Source: Okeania sp034190295 (GTDB lineage: Bacteria; Cyanobacteriota; Cyanobacteriia; Cyanobacteriales; Microcoleaceae). From it: a DNA stretch of 64,000 bases. The position numbers were made by a program, and so were the translations under genes. Positions 34,161-43,047 of the stretch are shown here, in pieces (position 1 is the stretch's first letter; the number at the start of each line of letters is the position of its first letter). The notes under the pieces are model-generated. The model had not been told where the DNA came from. It searched no databases and saw only the letters and a program-made list of their open reading frames with translations. The stretch covers positions 15,405 through 79,404 of the forward strand of contig JAXHSW010000016.1 of the NCBI GenBank assembly GCA_034190295.1, given 5' to 3'.

Positions 34161-34791
34161 GTTTCCCTGTTTTTTCTAACAAAAACCAAGTCGTATCATC
34201 TTGAGGAAAGTTATAATCCCGGTGATATACAAAACCATAATCTACTAGCTGTAAATCGGGAAACTTATCCATCATTTCCCCAGCAAAATCGCGCTTAAAC
34301 AATTTCCCCTCATGCCCTCTATAGCTAACTTCCACTGGCTTCGGATTGTAATACTCAGCTATGCAAATGTAATGGCTGCTGCTAGAATATAACAATTCAT
34401 AAACTTTTCCCAAATAGTCTGGGTTGATATGAATTAACACCCCACTTATTAAAGTAAAATCATATTTATTTTTGGGCATAAAATCTAATATTGATTGATG
34501 ATAAACCTCTATGCAATCTCCCAAACTTGCTTGTAAGTATTTAACCGCAACTTCATTAATCTCAACTGCTGCTAGTTTAATTTTAGGCAAAAGTTGTTTA
34601 ATTGCTTGTAAATTCAAGCCTCTATTCGCGCCCAATTCAATCAAAGATTGAATTGGGCGGGTACGAGCCATAATTTTAGCAAATAATGCTGTTTTTCCTG
34701 CTAATACTAAACTACCTTGATTTCTCTCGGTATATTCATCACCAAATTCTCCTACCCAGAATTTGTCTTGTTCAGTTTTAAAATCACTCAT
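34144..34791 (-). CDS. Pseudaminic acid biosynthesis-associated methylase
   Basis: This 215-residue protein has the hallmark opening TEQDKFWVGEFGDEYTERNQG, as in the PseA-associated methylase family (TIGR03587-type). A variant SAM motif SLIELGANRGLNL and the blocks FTLISGVLIHINPD, YICIAEYYNPKPVEVSYRGHEGKLFKRDFAGE and DDTTWFLLEK follow. These proteins occur only in nonulosonic acid clusters. They are thought to methylate the sugar or an intermediate, but the reaction is not proven. It lies between pseF-like and pseG genes with an overlap into pseG. This supports reading the cluster as pseudaminic-type rather than sialic or legionaminic. Confidence 0.9.
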   Translation of the reverse strand: MSDFKTEQDKFWVGEFGDEYTERNQGSLVLAGKTALFAKIMARTRPIQSLIELGANRGLNLQAIKQLLPKIKLAAVEINEVAVKYLQASLGDCIEVYHQSILDFMPKNKYDFTLISGVLIHINPDYLGKVYELLYSSSSHYICIAEYYNPKPVEVSYRGHEGKLFKRDFAGEMMDKFPDLQLVDYGFVYHRDYNFPQDDTTWFLLEKTGKHEDIN

Positions 34792-34806
34792 TTTTCCTCT
34801 TTTTAT

Positions 34807-35544
34807 TTATTCACCATACTTTTTTTGTTGTATATTAGCATTAATAGTTGACCATTCTGGATTTTTATCCAATAAATTTAAGCAATCTTTTAAAGTAAAA
34901 TCTGGTAATTTAGAATAAATAGCTTCAAGAATTCTTTTGATTAACTCGAAGTCTTCCGGTGTATCAACCGTCCATCTATGATGGCTTTGATTCTCTAAGT
35001 AATTAACACTAGCTAAATTGTAACGTTGGGGTTGTCGATGGATAAAAGGTGTAACGTGTTCTCTCTCTGGTGGTGCAATTGCTTCTTTTAAAGCTTCCTG
35101 TAAAGCTTTAAAAGAAAATACTTCTGTATCCATACCACGGGGATAAGTTCTTTCTAAAGAATTAGAAACATAATCATATTCAGTTTGATAGTTAATATAA
35201 AATCTAATTACTCGGTCGATAACTCCCGGATCGATTAAAGGACAATCAGAAGTTATACGGACAATTACATCTGCCTGATGTGCTTTGGCAGTTTCATAGT
35301 ATCTGCTTAAAACATCTTCTTCAGAACCTCTGAAGTATGGAACTGACAGACTATTACATAATTGCACAATTGGCTCATCAACTTCATTTATAGTAGTTGC
35401 AATTACGACTTCATTTGCCAGTTTTACTCGGCGCAGTCTTTCAATTTGATATTCTAATAGAGACTTACCTAAGACCTTTTTTAATACCTTCCCTGGTAAA
35501 CGGGTTGAGGTCATTCTTGCCTGAACAATAATTACAACTTTCAT
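34807..35544 (-). CDS. pseF: Cytidylyltransferase (SpsF/PseF type)
   Basis: This NTP-sugar transferase has 245 residues. The CMP/NDP-binding signature is VIIVQARMTSTRLPGKVL (about 4-21), followed by LLEYQIERLRR, FRGSEEDVLSRYYETA, VRITSDCPLIDP, and the substrate-side block RHxWTVDTPEDF (HHRWTVDTPEDFELI). SpsF-type enzymes activate nonulosonic acids with CTP in PseF-less clusters. The product here would be CMP-pseudaminic acid or a close relative. The start overlaps the pseC stop by four bases. The gene symbol follows the pathway role, and SpsF is an equally valid family name. Confidence 0.87.
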   Translation of the reverse strand: MKVVIIVQARMTSTRLPGKVLKKVLGKSLLEYQIERLRRVKLANEVVIATTINEVDEPIVQLCNSLSVPYFRGSEEDVLSRYYETAKAHQADVIVRITSDCPLIDPGVIDRVIRFYINYQTEYDYVSNSLERTYPRGMDTEVFSFKALQEALKEAIAPPEREHVTPFIHRQPQRYNLASVNYLENQSHHRWTVDTPEDFELIKRILEAIYSKLPDFTLKDCLNLLDKNPEWSTINANIQQKKYGE

Positions 35545-36707
35545 TCTAAGACCTCTCGAATAGTATTAACTACTCTTTGTTGATTATTTTCAGTTAAGCC
35601 ATAGTAAATCGGAATACTAATTGCTTCTCGATAATATTGTTCTGCATTAGGAAAATTACCCCACCTAAAACCTAATTGCTGATAATAAGGTTGCGTATGT
35701 ACGGGAATATAATGCAAATTAACCCCAATTTTTGCTTGACGCAATTCCTCAAAAACTTGTCGATGGGTTTTATTAATTTTATCCAGTTTCAACCTAATTA
35801 CATAAAGATGCCAACTCGACTCAGTATCAGGATGTTGCCAAGGTAGTATTAGTGGTAAATCTTGCAACAACTGATTATAACACTCTGCCAAAAATCGACG
35901 TTGTTTGACAAACTCATCTAAACGTTGCATCTGACTAGCACCCAAAGCAGCTTGAATATCAGTCATCCGATAATGAAAGCCTAGTTCCAACTGCTGATAA
36001 TACCAAGGTCCGTGAGACTCTTCTTTCATTAACTCCACTTTGCGAGTAATGCCGTGAGTCCTCAATATAATCAACTTTTCATACAAATCCTCATTATCAG
36101 TTAATACCATTCCACCTTCACCAGTAGTAATAATTTTAACTGGATGAAAGCTAAACACTGCCATATCTGAAAATTGGCACAAACCCACAGGTTGTCCCTG
36201 GTAGCGTCCGTCGATCGCATGAGCTGCATCTTCTATAATTCTAAACCCATAACGTTCAGACAAAGCAGCAATTTTTGCCATTTCGCAAGATTGTCCTGCA
36301 AAATGTACTGGTACAACTACTTTTGGCAAACCTCCTTGCTTTTCTGCTTCAATCAGTTTATGTTCTAATTCATTAACACTCAGGTTGTATGTATTAGGGT
36401 CAATATCGACAAAATCTATACTAGCTCCACAATACAATCCACAATTTGCTGAAGCTACAAAAGTATTAGGCGAAGTCCAAAGAATATCTCCCTGACTCAA
36501 ACCTGCTGCTAAACAAGCAATATGCAAACCTGCTGTAGCACTAGAAACTGCCACTGCATACTTAACACCACAATAGTCTGCTACGGTTTTCTCAAATCTT
36601 TCTATTGCCGGGCCTTGGGTAATCCAGTCTGAGCGCAGTATTTCAACTACTGCATCAATATCAGCTTGAGATATATCCTGGCGACCATAAGGAATAAAGT
36701 GATTCAT
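35541..36707 (-). CDS. pseC: UDP-4-amino-4,6-dideoxy-AltNAc transaminase PseC
   Basis: This is a DegT/DnrJ/EryC1-family PLP aminotransferase, full length at 388 residues. Blocks are IPYGRQDIS, SDWITQGPAIERFE, AVAVSSATAGLHIA, SPNTFVASANC and VPVHFAGQSC. The aspartate of RIIEDAAHAID lies near 160, and the PLP-binding Lys191 is in FSFHPVKIITTGEGG. PseC transaminates the 4-keto product of PseB with glutamate as donor. The family match (YGRQDI at the start, DRQ..W-type end) fits PseC rather than a legionaminic LegC. It overlaps both neighbours by four bases, so it belongs to a tightly coupled operon. Confidence 0.93.
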   Translation of the reverse strand: MNHFIPYGRQDISQADIDAVVEILRSDWITQGPAIERFEKTVADYCGVKYAVAVSSATAGLHIACLAAGLSQGDILWTSPNTFVASANCGLYCGASIDFVDIDPNTYNLSVNELEHKLIEAEKQGGLPKVVVPVHFAGQSCEMAKIAALSERYGFRIIEDAAHAIDGRYQGQPVGLCQFSDMAVFSFHPVKIITTGEGGMVLTDNEDLYEKLIILRTHGITRKVELMKEESHGPWYYQQLELGFHYRMTDIQAALGASQMQRLDEFVKQRRFLAECYNQLLQDLPLILPWQHPDTESSWHLYVIRLKLDKINKTHRQVFEELRQAKIGVNLHYIPVHTQPYYQQLGFRWGNFPNAEQYYREAISIPIYYGLTENNQQRVVNTIREVLE

Positions 36708-37693
36708 TGTTTTAACATTTCTAATAGTTGACTAGCTGTTAGCCAGTCCGTGTTATTATCAGAACTGTATTGAAATCCATCGGGAACACTCACACCCTTT
36801 TCACCTAACTTGTTATGAGTGTAATCTAAACTTTTTGAATATTCAATTGTTGGTCGAATTACATAGTGGTCAGGAAATTCGATAGTTAAATGTGCTGCTT
36901 CTAGGGGACACATAACCTCATGGAGTTTTTCTCCAGGTCTAATACCAATAATTTTATGAGGAACTCCTGGTGCTAGTGCTTCAGCTAAATCTATAACTGT
37001 CATGGAGGGAATTTTTGGTACAAATATTTCTCCTCCTTGCATCCGGGCAAAACTTTTAAGCACTAAATCTACACCTTGTTGAAGAGTTATCCAGAACCTA
37101 GTCATCCGCCGATCTGTTATTGGTAATTCATTAGCTCCTTCCCGCATTAGTCTCTGAAAAAACGGAACTACTGAACCTCTAGAACCAACAACATTTCCAT
37201 AACGAACTACAGAAAACTTTGTCCTTAAACCCCCTGCAAGATTATTAGCAGCCATAAATAGTTTATCAGCAGCTAGCTTAGTTGCACCGTAGAGATTAAT
37301 TGGATTTACTGCTTTATCTGTTGAGAGGGCAATTACTTTTTCTACTTCTGATTCTAGAGCTACATCAATAACATTATTTGCACCATATATATTTGTTTTT
37401 ATACATTCCATTGGGTTATATTCTGCTGCTGGAATTTGCTTGAGTGCTGCTGCATGAATCACATAATCCACATTTCTCATTGCTAATTTCAAACGAGCAG
37501 CATCTCGCACATCTCCAATAAAGTATCGCATAGCGGGCGAACTAAATTCCAGAGACATTTCATATTGTTTTAGTTCATCCCGGGAGTATACAATGATTTT
37601 TTGAGGTTCATGTTTACTCAGGAGAGTTTTCACACATTGCTTACCGAATGAACCTGTGCCTCCTGTTATCAAAATAGATTTACCATCAAACAT
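36704..37693 (-). CDS. pseB: UDP-GlcNAc 4,6-dehydratase (inverting) PseB
   Basis: PseB is an NADP-dependent short-chain-type enzyme that starts pseudaminic acid synthesis. This 329-residue protein has GGTGSFG (11-17), YFIGDVRD, YVIHAAALKQIPAAEYNP, and the catalytic set STDKAV (Asp126, Lys127) and YGATK (Tyr135, Lys139). Next come RYGNVVGSRGSVVPFF and MTRFWITLQQGVDLV. The KQIP and MTRFW motifs are PseB hallmarks, distinguishing it from other UDP-sugar 4,6-dehydratases. It is the first gene of the pse operon on the minus strand, followed at a 4-bp overlap by pseC. The upstream 113 bp before it probably hold the promoter or read-through from the 1172-residue gene. Confidence 0.95.
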   Translation of the reverse strand: MFDGKSILITGGTGSFGKQCVKTLLSKHEPQKIIVYSRDELKQYEMSLEFSSPAMRYFIGDVRDAARLKLAMRNVDYVIHAAALKQIPAAEYNPMECIKTNIYGANNVIDVALESEVEKVIALSTDKAVNPINLYGATKLAADKLFMAANNLAGGLRTKFSVVRYGNVVGSRGSVVPFFQRLMREGANELPITDRRMTRFWITLQQGVDLVLKSFARMQGGEIFVPKIPSMTVIDLAEALAPGVPHKIIGIRPGEKLHEVMCPLEAAHLTIEFPDHYVIRPTIEYSKSLDYTHNKLGEKGVSVPDGFQYSSDNNTDWLTASQLLEMLKQ

Positions 37694-37806
37694 TTATTTT
37701 TTACTCTCAATAATTTATCTAAGTTTTTACTTTTGTTGAGTGTATACTTTTCAAAGTTCTGATAAACTTAAGATACCCAACATTAACTAAGAATTTATCA
37801 TTTCAA

Positions 37807-40800
37807 TCAAATTAGTTTACTCAAGCTTTCCATGTTGTAGCTAGAAATAATGTCAGCTTTTGCCTTAGTCAAAGCTTGATTATTTTCATTGGCCAATATA
37901 ATCCGACCATGAAGACAAGGTAATAATGCTGTCCACTCTATTTCATTCATTTGGCCTAGCAAAGATATTTCTGATTCTTCACTTACCTCTAAATCTTCCT
38001 GCATCATTAGATTCATTACAATACCAGATAAGGCTAAACTTGCTTCTTCCTCAGAAATATCAGTAATATCTATCAATAAAGTCATCTGACTATTACGAGG
38101 ATGGGTCAAAAATGTGGCGATCGCCACCTCTAATTCTGGCATTAGTACCTCTTCTGGTTGACTCCAGTTTGGAAAGATAATTAAGTTAATATTTCTTAAT
38201 TTTAGTCTAGCTTTTAATTCTGGTAAAATTATATTTTGTAAATATTTAGGGTCGCTGCAACGTTGCTCCAAGAGTTCTTCAAATTTGTCTGCCAAAATAT
38301 CAACAGAATGTTCAATGTCGAAGATATTCAGAGCTTTTTGTTTGCCTGTAGCTGCAATTCTTTGCCATTTTTTTACATCTTTAGCTAAACCAATCAATGT
38401 TTGTGCTAAAGCGAAACTATCTCCTGCTGGAAATATTAATCCACTAACATCATGCTCAATTGTTTCACTTCCACCTCCTACTCCTGTAGATATGGCTGTT
38501 AAACCTGCTGCCATCCCCTCTACTGGTGAAATTCCAAATGCCTCTGGACCAATTGATGGAAACACAATAATATTTTTAGAGCTATACAGATGAATCAGTT
38601 CTTCTAGTTGCAGATAGCCAAGAAATTTAACCTTCTCTTCCATGCTATTTTTAACAACAAATTGTTTTAAACGAGTAAAATAATCTCGATTAATATTATT
38701 ATCTCCTGCGATAGAACATTCAAAATCTACATTTTCATCATCAATAAATTTTAAGGCTTCAATTAAGGTATGAGTACCTTTAGAATCTATAATTAGTCCT
38801 GCATAAACAATCCTAAGTTTATCCATATTAGGCAGCATACACATCTGGAATTTTTTCACTTTTGCCCCTGGATAAACAATAATAGTTTTCTCCGATGGAT
38901 AGCCTTGACTAATGACTTTTTGCCTTACATACTCACTAGCTGTTGCTAGAATAAAAGAATTATCTTGAGGCATTTTATCGGCAGAACACAAAAGGGTTGG
39001 CAATCCCAAATGATTAATAACTGGAATATAATTTTCTAAAAGCGGTCTAAATATTTCCAGTCCCAAAAAATTAATATTACCAACCAGACAAACATCTGGT
39101 GGAAATTCAGCGATCGCTTCTCTAATAACCAAGTCGTTATTAACAATAATTCTCTTAATTTCTTGGGGATTTTCTATTGCTTTAGCAGCACCTTCAAAAG
39201 TTCCGAATAATTGTAAATTACGATTAATATTTGCTTCTACTGTAGTAATTTGAGTTAGATAAGGCGCATCGGAAGTTAGAACTTTTATTATATAACCTCT
39301 CTGCTGAAGAACATTGGCAAAATCACTAATGCTGCGCCCATATCCTCCTAGTTCTTGGGGAGGATAAAGATTATTAATCACCAATATTTTTTTAGAAGTT
39401 ATTTTCGGATTTGACTCTGTTAAATTTTCCTGATATTTATCTACACTTTTTCCTTGTCTCAGATAATTGCAGCGACGATAAATATTTAAGGCTTTCTGTT
39501 CTAAACCTTGTTGTAAATAGCATTTTTCTAGCCAAGACCAGAGTTCAATTTCTTCTGACCTAATATCAACTAAATGTTCCAGTATATTAGCTGCTGCCTC
39601 ATATTTATTTAAATCTATCAAAACTGTAGCTAAACTTTTCATAGCAATTGGGTTTCGACGTTCCAGACTAACTGCTTTATCCAGTAATTTTTCTGCCTCT
39701 GTTAAGTCATCTAATTTGGCATACAGTAAACCAAGTTCTACTAACGCTTTTATATCATAGGGATTGTTTTGCAATGCTCGTTCAAAAGCTTTCATAGCTG
39801 CTACATTCTTTTTTTGTGCTAGTAAGAAAGTTCCCCAGTCTGATTTCTTTTTCCAGGAATAAGCTAAAGGATTATTGCTTTGCTTTACTAATCCAACTCT
39901 TTCAAATAAACTATCAAATTTACTTCCTAAATTTTCATTTGCATTGATTTTATTATCTAAAATTATCAAATTTTTGAAATTAATTAAAGCCAGTAATTGA
40001 TTGATACCTATCCTTTCTAATTCTTGTTCTGTTAAAATAATTAAATCCCATAATTTAGCTTGACTCTGTAACTGCCAACTATCAATAAATGTAATTTGCT
40101 TTTCAACTTGACATTGGTAAAATAAGTTAATTGAAATATCGCTATTGCGTCCTTTATCATCATCAAAAATAATATTTACCTCTAATCGTGGTAAATCAAT
40201 TACATCACAAATAATATTCGGGTCAATCTGAGACCAAAAAAGCACTTTAATGTATGACTGCTTCAGATGTAGTTCTTGTATAAATTCATAAATAGAAATG
40301 CGTTGATGTAATGCTTTTAAATCATTACTATGAATATAAATACTACGTCTATCCGCTTCTATCTTGTAAATATGTTCAATATCTTTACCATCAATATAAT
40401 CAATAACTCGTTGAATATTCAATTCGGGGCTATGGTTTTGCCAAAATGCTTCACAACCATTAGATGCTATTCCCCCAGCAATTTGTGGATTCTCCAAAAA
40501 GAAATTTATTTTCTGTCTCAGTTCTGATTTATTCTTAAATAAAGCTAGGTGTTTGTTATCCTCAAACAATAATTCTAATCCAGATTGTGGGCTGAGTTTA
40601 TCTGTAAGTAAAAAGCCACCACTGGAGATTACCTCAAATACACGCAGGTTTAAATCTCCATTCATACTAACGTTCAAATTAATCAGAGATTCAGCATATA
40701 TTTCTGCTGCTTTTTTTTGTGATGCTTGTAGCTGATGAATTGGAAAATTTAACTGTTTTAGATAAGCTAAAATTGATTTTCGGTAAGGGTGAAACTGACC

Positions 40801-41325
40801 AACTTGCCCAACAAATGTTAAAGGATACTTAGAAGTTAAATTTTGTTCTTGAGGATGGGGATTAATATTAAAACCAGGAACCCAAAAAACATTCTCAAAA
40901 CCTGCTTCTTTAAAATAGTGGAGATGATGACGCTTATGATCTGACATAATAAAGTCAAATTGTTCTCCTACAGCATATTCTACCAAAGTTTTAATTGGTT
41001 TTGATAGATGTTGAGTATTACCGCAAATTAATAGTTTAGGGCAAGATAGCGATTGTAAGTTAGTAGGAAAATTAGCCCTTGTAGAATCTGCTTTTACTAC
41101 TATTAAATCTGGTTTCTGAGATAGAGGTAGTCTGTCTACAATTTTATTAATATCATATATTCCAGAAGGTGTTTGAATGCTTTGATAGTTTCCATCTTCT
41201 ATTTCTGTTTGACAGTGAGGACTACAAAAAACTTCCCTAGGTGAAATAATAATAGGTCTGTATGCCTCTCTTGGTCCTAAGAAGCTGACTATAACGTTAA
41301 TTTCTGAAGATTTTAAGACAGTCAA
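37807..41325 (-). CDS. Giant multi-domain glycosyltransferase: CgeB-like GT, TPR, GT4 and shared C-terminal module
   Basis: There are three enzyme/interaction parts in 1172 residues. The N-terminal 320 or so are a CgeB/Glyco_trans_1_2-like transferase (KLLICGNTQHLSK, YPLTFVGQVGQFHPYR, LNLRVFEVISSGGFLLTDKL). TPRs follow at roughly 495-630 (LLAQKKNVAAMKAFERALQNNPYD). A GT4 domain runs from about 650 to 1025 (ILVINNLYPPQELGGYGRS, ILATASEYVRQKVISQGYPSE, VFPSIGPEAFGISPVEGMAAG). The last roughly 140 residues match the end of the protein at 27021. It uses a TTG start at 41325: AAGGTAAGG lies just upstream, and the first in-frame Met is over 100 residues later. The upstream gene ends two bases before it. 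The role is probably assembly of a surface glycan. Confidence 0.85.
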   Translation of the reverse strand: MTVLKSSEINVIVSFLGPREAYRPIIISPREVFCSPHCQTEIEDGNYQSIQTPSGIYDINKIVDRLPLSQKPDLIVVKADSTRANFPTNLQSLSCPKLLICGNTQHLSKPIKTLVEYAVGEQFDFIMSDHKRHHLHYFKEAGFENVFWVPGFNINPHPQEQNLTSKYPLTFVGQVGQFHPYRKSILAYLKQLNFPIHQLQASQKKAAEIYAESLINLNVSMNGDLNLRVFEVISSGGFLLTDKLSPQSGLELLFEDNKHLALFKNKSELRQKINFFLENPQIAGGIASNGCEAFWQNHSPELNIQRVIDYIDGKDIEHIYKIEADRRSIYIHSNDLKALHQRISIYEFIQELHLKQSYIKVLFWSQIDPNIICDVIDLPRLEVNIIFDDDKGRNSDISINLFYQCQVEKQITFIDSWQLQSQAKLWDLIILTEQELERIGINQLLALINFKNLIILDNKINANENLGSKFDSLFERVGLVKQSNNPLAYSWKKKSDWGTFLLAQKKNVAAMKAFERALQNNPYDIKALVELGLLYAKLDDLTEAEKLLDKAVSLERRNPIAMKSLATVLIDLNKYEAAANILEHLVDIRSEEIELWSWLEKCYLQQGLEQKALNIYRRCNYLRQGKSVDKYQENLTESNPKITSKKILVINNLYPPQELGGYGRSISDFANVLQQRGYIIKVLTSDAPYLTQITTVEANINRNLQLFGTFEGAAKAIENPQEIKRIIVNNDLVIREAIAEFPPDVCLVGNINFLGLEIFRPLLENYIPVINHLGLPTLLCSADKMPQDNSFILATASEYVRQKVISQGYPSEKTIIVYPGAKVKKFQMCMLPNMDKLRIVYAGLIIDSKGTHTLIEALKFIDDENVDFECSIAGDNNINRDYFTRLKQFVVKNSMEEKVKFLGYLQLEELIHLYSSKNIIVFPSIGPEAFGISPVEGMAAGLTAISTGVGGGSETIEHDVSGLIFPAGDSFALAQTLIGLAKDVKKWQRIAATGKQKALNIFDIEHSVDILADKFEELLEQRCSDPKYLQNIILPELKARLKLRNINLIIFPNWSQPEEVLMPELEVAIATFLTHPRNSQMTLLIDITDISEEEASLALSGIVMNLMMQEDLEVSEESEISLLGQMNEIEWTALLPCLHGRIILANENNQALTKAKADIISSYNMESLSKLI

Positions 41326-41326
41326 T

Positions 41327-42253
41327 TTACCTTACCTTAATACTGCTAGAGAAATTGTCTGTAGGAGAATAAGTTGATTTTTTTGCATCTATAATAATTG
41401 AAGTGTAATTCAAATATCCATTTTTATTTCTATTGTCAAATCTCATTGAGCGATTTATTTTACCCTGGTCAGGATTCCATTCTTGAAAATGAAATTTACC
41501 TATTTCATCAAAATATTCTAGCAAATCTACTTCAAAACCTGCTTCTTCAAATAATTTTTTCAGGGATTGATAGTTGTAGAGAATCTTATGTTCGTTAGCA
41601 CCAGGACCTCTACCACCTGGTTTAACCCACTCAATATAATCTGAGCTTGGGTGAAAACCATCTGGCACGGCAATTCTTAAATAAGCTCCTTCCTTGAGGT
41701 AAAGATAACAATTTTGAGCGGCAAGAATTCCCTGTTCTATGTTTAAATGTTCCCAGACATGTTCGGCTAATATAGCATCTATTGATGAGGGATAAAAGTT
41801 ACTTTCCCAATTTTCAATATTTAACAAATTTAAGGTATTAATATCAGTAGCTATCCAACCAGGTTGATTAATGCCGCTAGTTCCAATAATAATTTTAATA
41901 ATTGGATTAATTTCCCATATATGTTGATATATTGCTAGAGCAATTCTATATTCTCCTAGTTTTTGTTGTCGTTGAGCTTCAGTTTCCAAAACTTGAAGTA
42001 GTTGTGCAGTCCATTGCTTTTCTTGTGATGCTGTTCCATTGCTCAGACCCCAAAGCCAAGTAGTCCAAGCTTCTGCTTCCTTTGTGTCTAGGAGAAATAA
42101 TAGCCCTAAATACCAATAATTAGACTTGACTTCTGGTTGTAGGGCGATCGCTTTTTCATACAAGGTAATAGCTTGAGAATATTTCTTTTCCTTGAGATAA
42201 TTTTGGGCTAACTCTTGTAATTTTAGTACTTCACTACTAGAACAGAAATTCAT
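41327..42253 (-). CDS. TPR-methyltransferase fusion protein
   Basis: This protein has 308 residues. The N-terminal half is the same TPR-like module as in the two GT41 proteins (ITLYEKAIALQPEVKSNYWYL, LLFLLDTKEAEAWTTWLWGL). The second half is a class I methyltransferase domain of the type common in cyanobacterial glycan loci: GTSGINQPGWIATDIN, a HVWEHLN helix, YLYLKEGAYLRIAVPDGFHP, WVKPGGRGPGANEHKILYN and ending IIIDAKK. The glycine-rich motif I is shortened (IIIGTSG), but acidic and aromatic ligands remain. Translational coupling to the giant glycosyltransferase (2-bp gap) points to one pathway. The substrate is unknown. Confidence 0.85.
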   Translation of the reverse strand: MNFCSSSEVLKLQELAQNYLKEKKYSQAITLYEKAIALQPEVKSNYWYLGLLFLLDTKEAEAWTTWLWGLSNGTASQEKQWTAQLLQVLETEAQRQQKLGEYRIALAIYQHIWEINPIIKIIIGTSGINQPGWIATDINTLNLLNIENWESNFYPSSIDAILAEHVWEHLNIEQGILAAQNCYLYLKEGAYLRIAVPDGFHPSSDYIEWVKPGGRGPGANEHKILYNYQSLKKLFEEAGFEVDLLEYFDEIGKFHFQEWNPDQGKINRSMRFDNRNKNGYLNYTSIIIDAKKSTYSPTDNFSSSIKVR

Positions 42254-42273
42254 ACTTAGTTCATCCCTTCTAT

Positions 42274-42672
42274 CTATTTCTCAACCTCCAACCTCACCTG
42301 CTCCAATGCAACTTTATAATCCTCCCTCTCCGGATACAACCCCACTAATTTCTCCAAAGATTCGATCGCCCCCTCTTTATCCCCCATCTCCAACCGCACT
42401 TTCACCAAACCCTCCAAAGCAGTAAAATTTTCAGGCTCCCGCTCCAATACTTTCTCATATCCTTGCGCCAGTTTCTGCAACCTCTCCTCTACCGACACAA
42501 CTTCCACCGTCTCTACCTGTTGAGACTCTTGAAAAGCAGTTTTAAACATATTCGCCATCCCAAACAAGGCCGTACCACCAAAAGATACAACCCCAACTAG
42601 GGACATTATCTTTTTCAATCTCTTACTTCGTTGCTGCCTAGCTTCCATATACTGTTTCTCTGTACCTTGCAT
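42274..42672 (-). CDS. Small membrane-anchored TPR protein
   Basis: This 132-residue protein is short. A basic N-terminus (RQQRSKRLKK) precedes one hydrophobic helix (IMSLVGVVSFGGTALFGMA), and a single TPR-like region follows (GYEKVLEREPENFTALEGLVKVRLEMGDKEGAIESLEKLVGLYPE). The sequence between REP and LE resembles the 296-residue TPR protein at 7987, making this a compact paralogue. Its DNA is less AT-rich than its neighbours. It precedes the TPR-methyltransferase by 20 bp, so it may be the first gene of that operon. It could act as a membrane scaffold for the glycosyltransferases (inference). Confidence 0.8.
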   Translation of the reverse strand: MQGTEKQYMEARQQRSKRLKKIMSLVGVVSFGGTALFGMANMFKTAFQESQQVETVEVVSVEERLQKLAQGYEKVLEREPENFTALEGLVKVRLEMGDKEGAIESLEKLVGLYPEREDYKVALEQVRLEVEK

Positions 42673-43047
42673 TGGCTACTTTACTCCCAATTTCTACTTT
42701 TTCCATTTTTCCCAATTTTAGCCAAAAAGCGATCGCTTAAGCGACACGGATCATTATTGCTCCCTAATATTTCGTCCTTTGTCCCAGAAAATTTCTGAAA
42801 TAAGAGTTTATTTTCTGGCCAACTTCACTCATTATTATTTTTAATATTTACAATTATTCAGTAAAGCGATCGCTCTTTCTCTTTTGTCCAATTATTCGGT
42901 TTTCCCCAAATATTTCTCAAATTTTCTGGTATCTCCTTGAAATATTCCACAATATTTTGTGCTTTGTCTCAATCAAAAAAGAGGCGATCGCTATTCATCG
43001 CCCCTACAATTATTCAATACCGAACCTTCAGCTTGAACTTGAATATC
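42673..43047. other. Spacer with HIP1 sites
   Basis: AT-rich spacer containing several GCGATCGC palindromes (near 42729, 42867 and 42984) and no gene. It may carry the promoter for the TPR operon. Confidence 0.5.
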
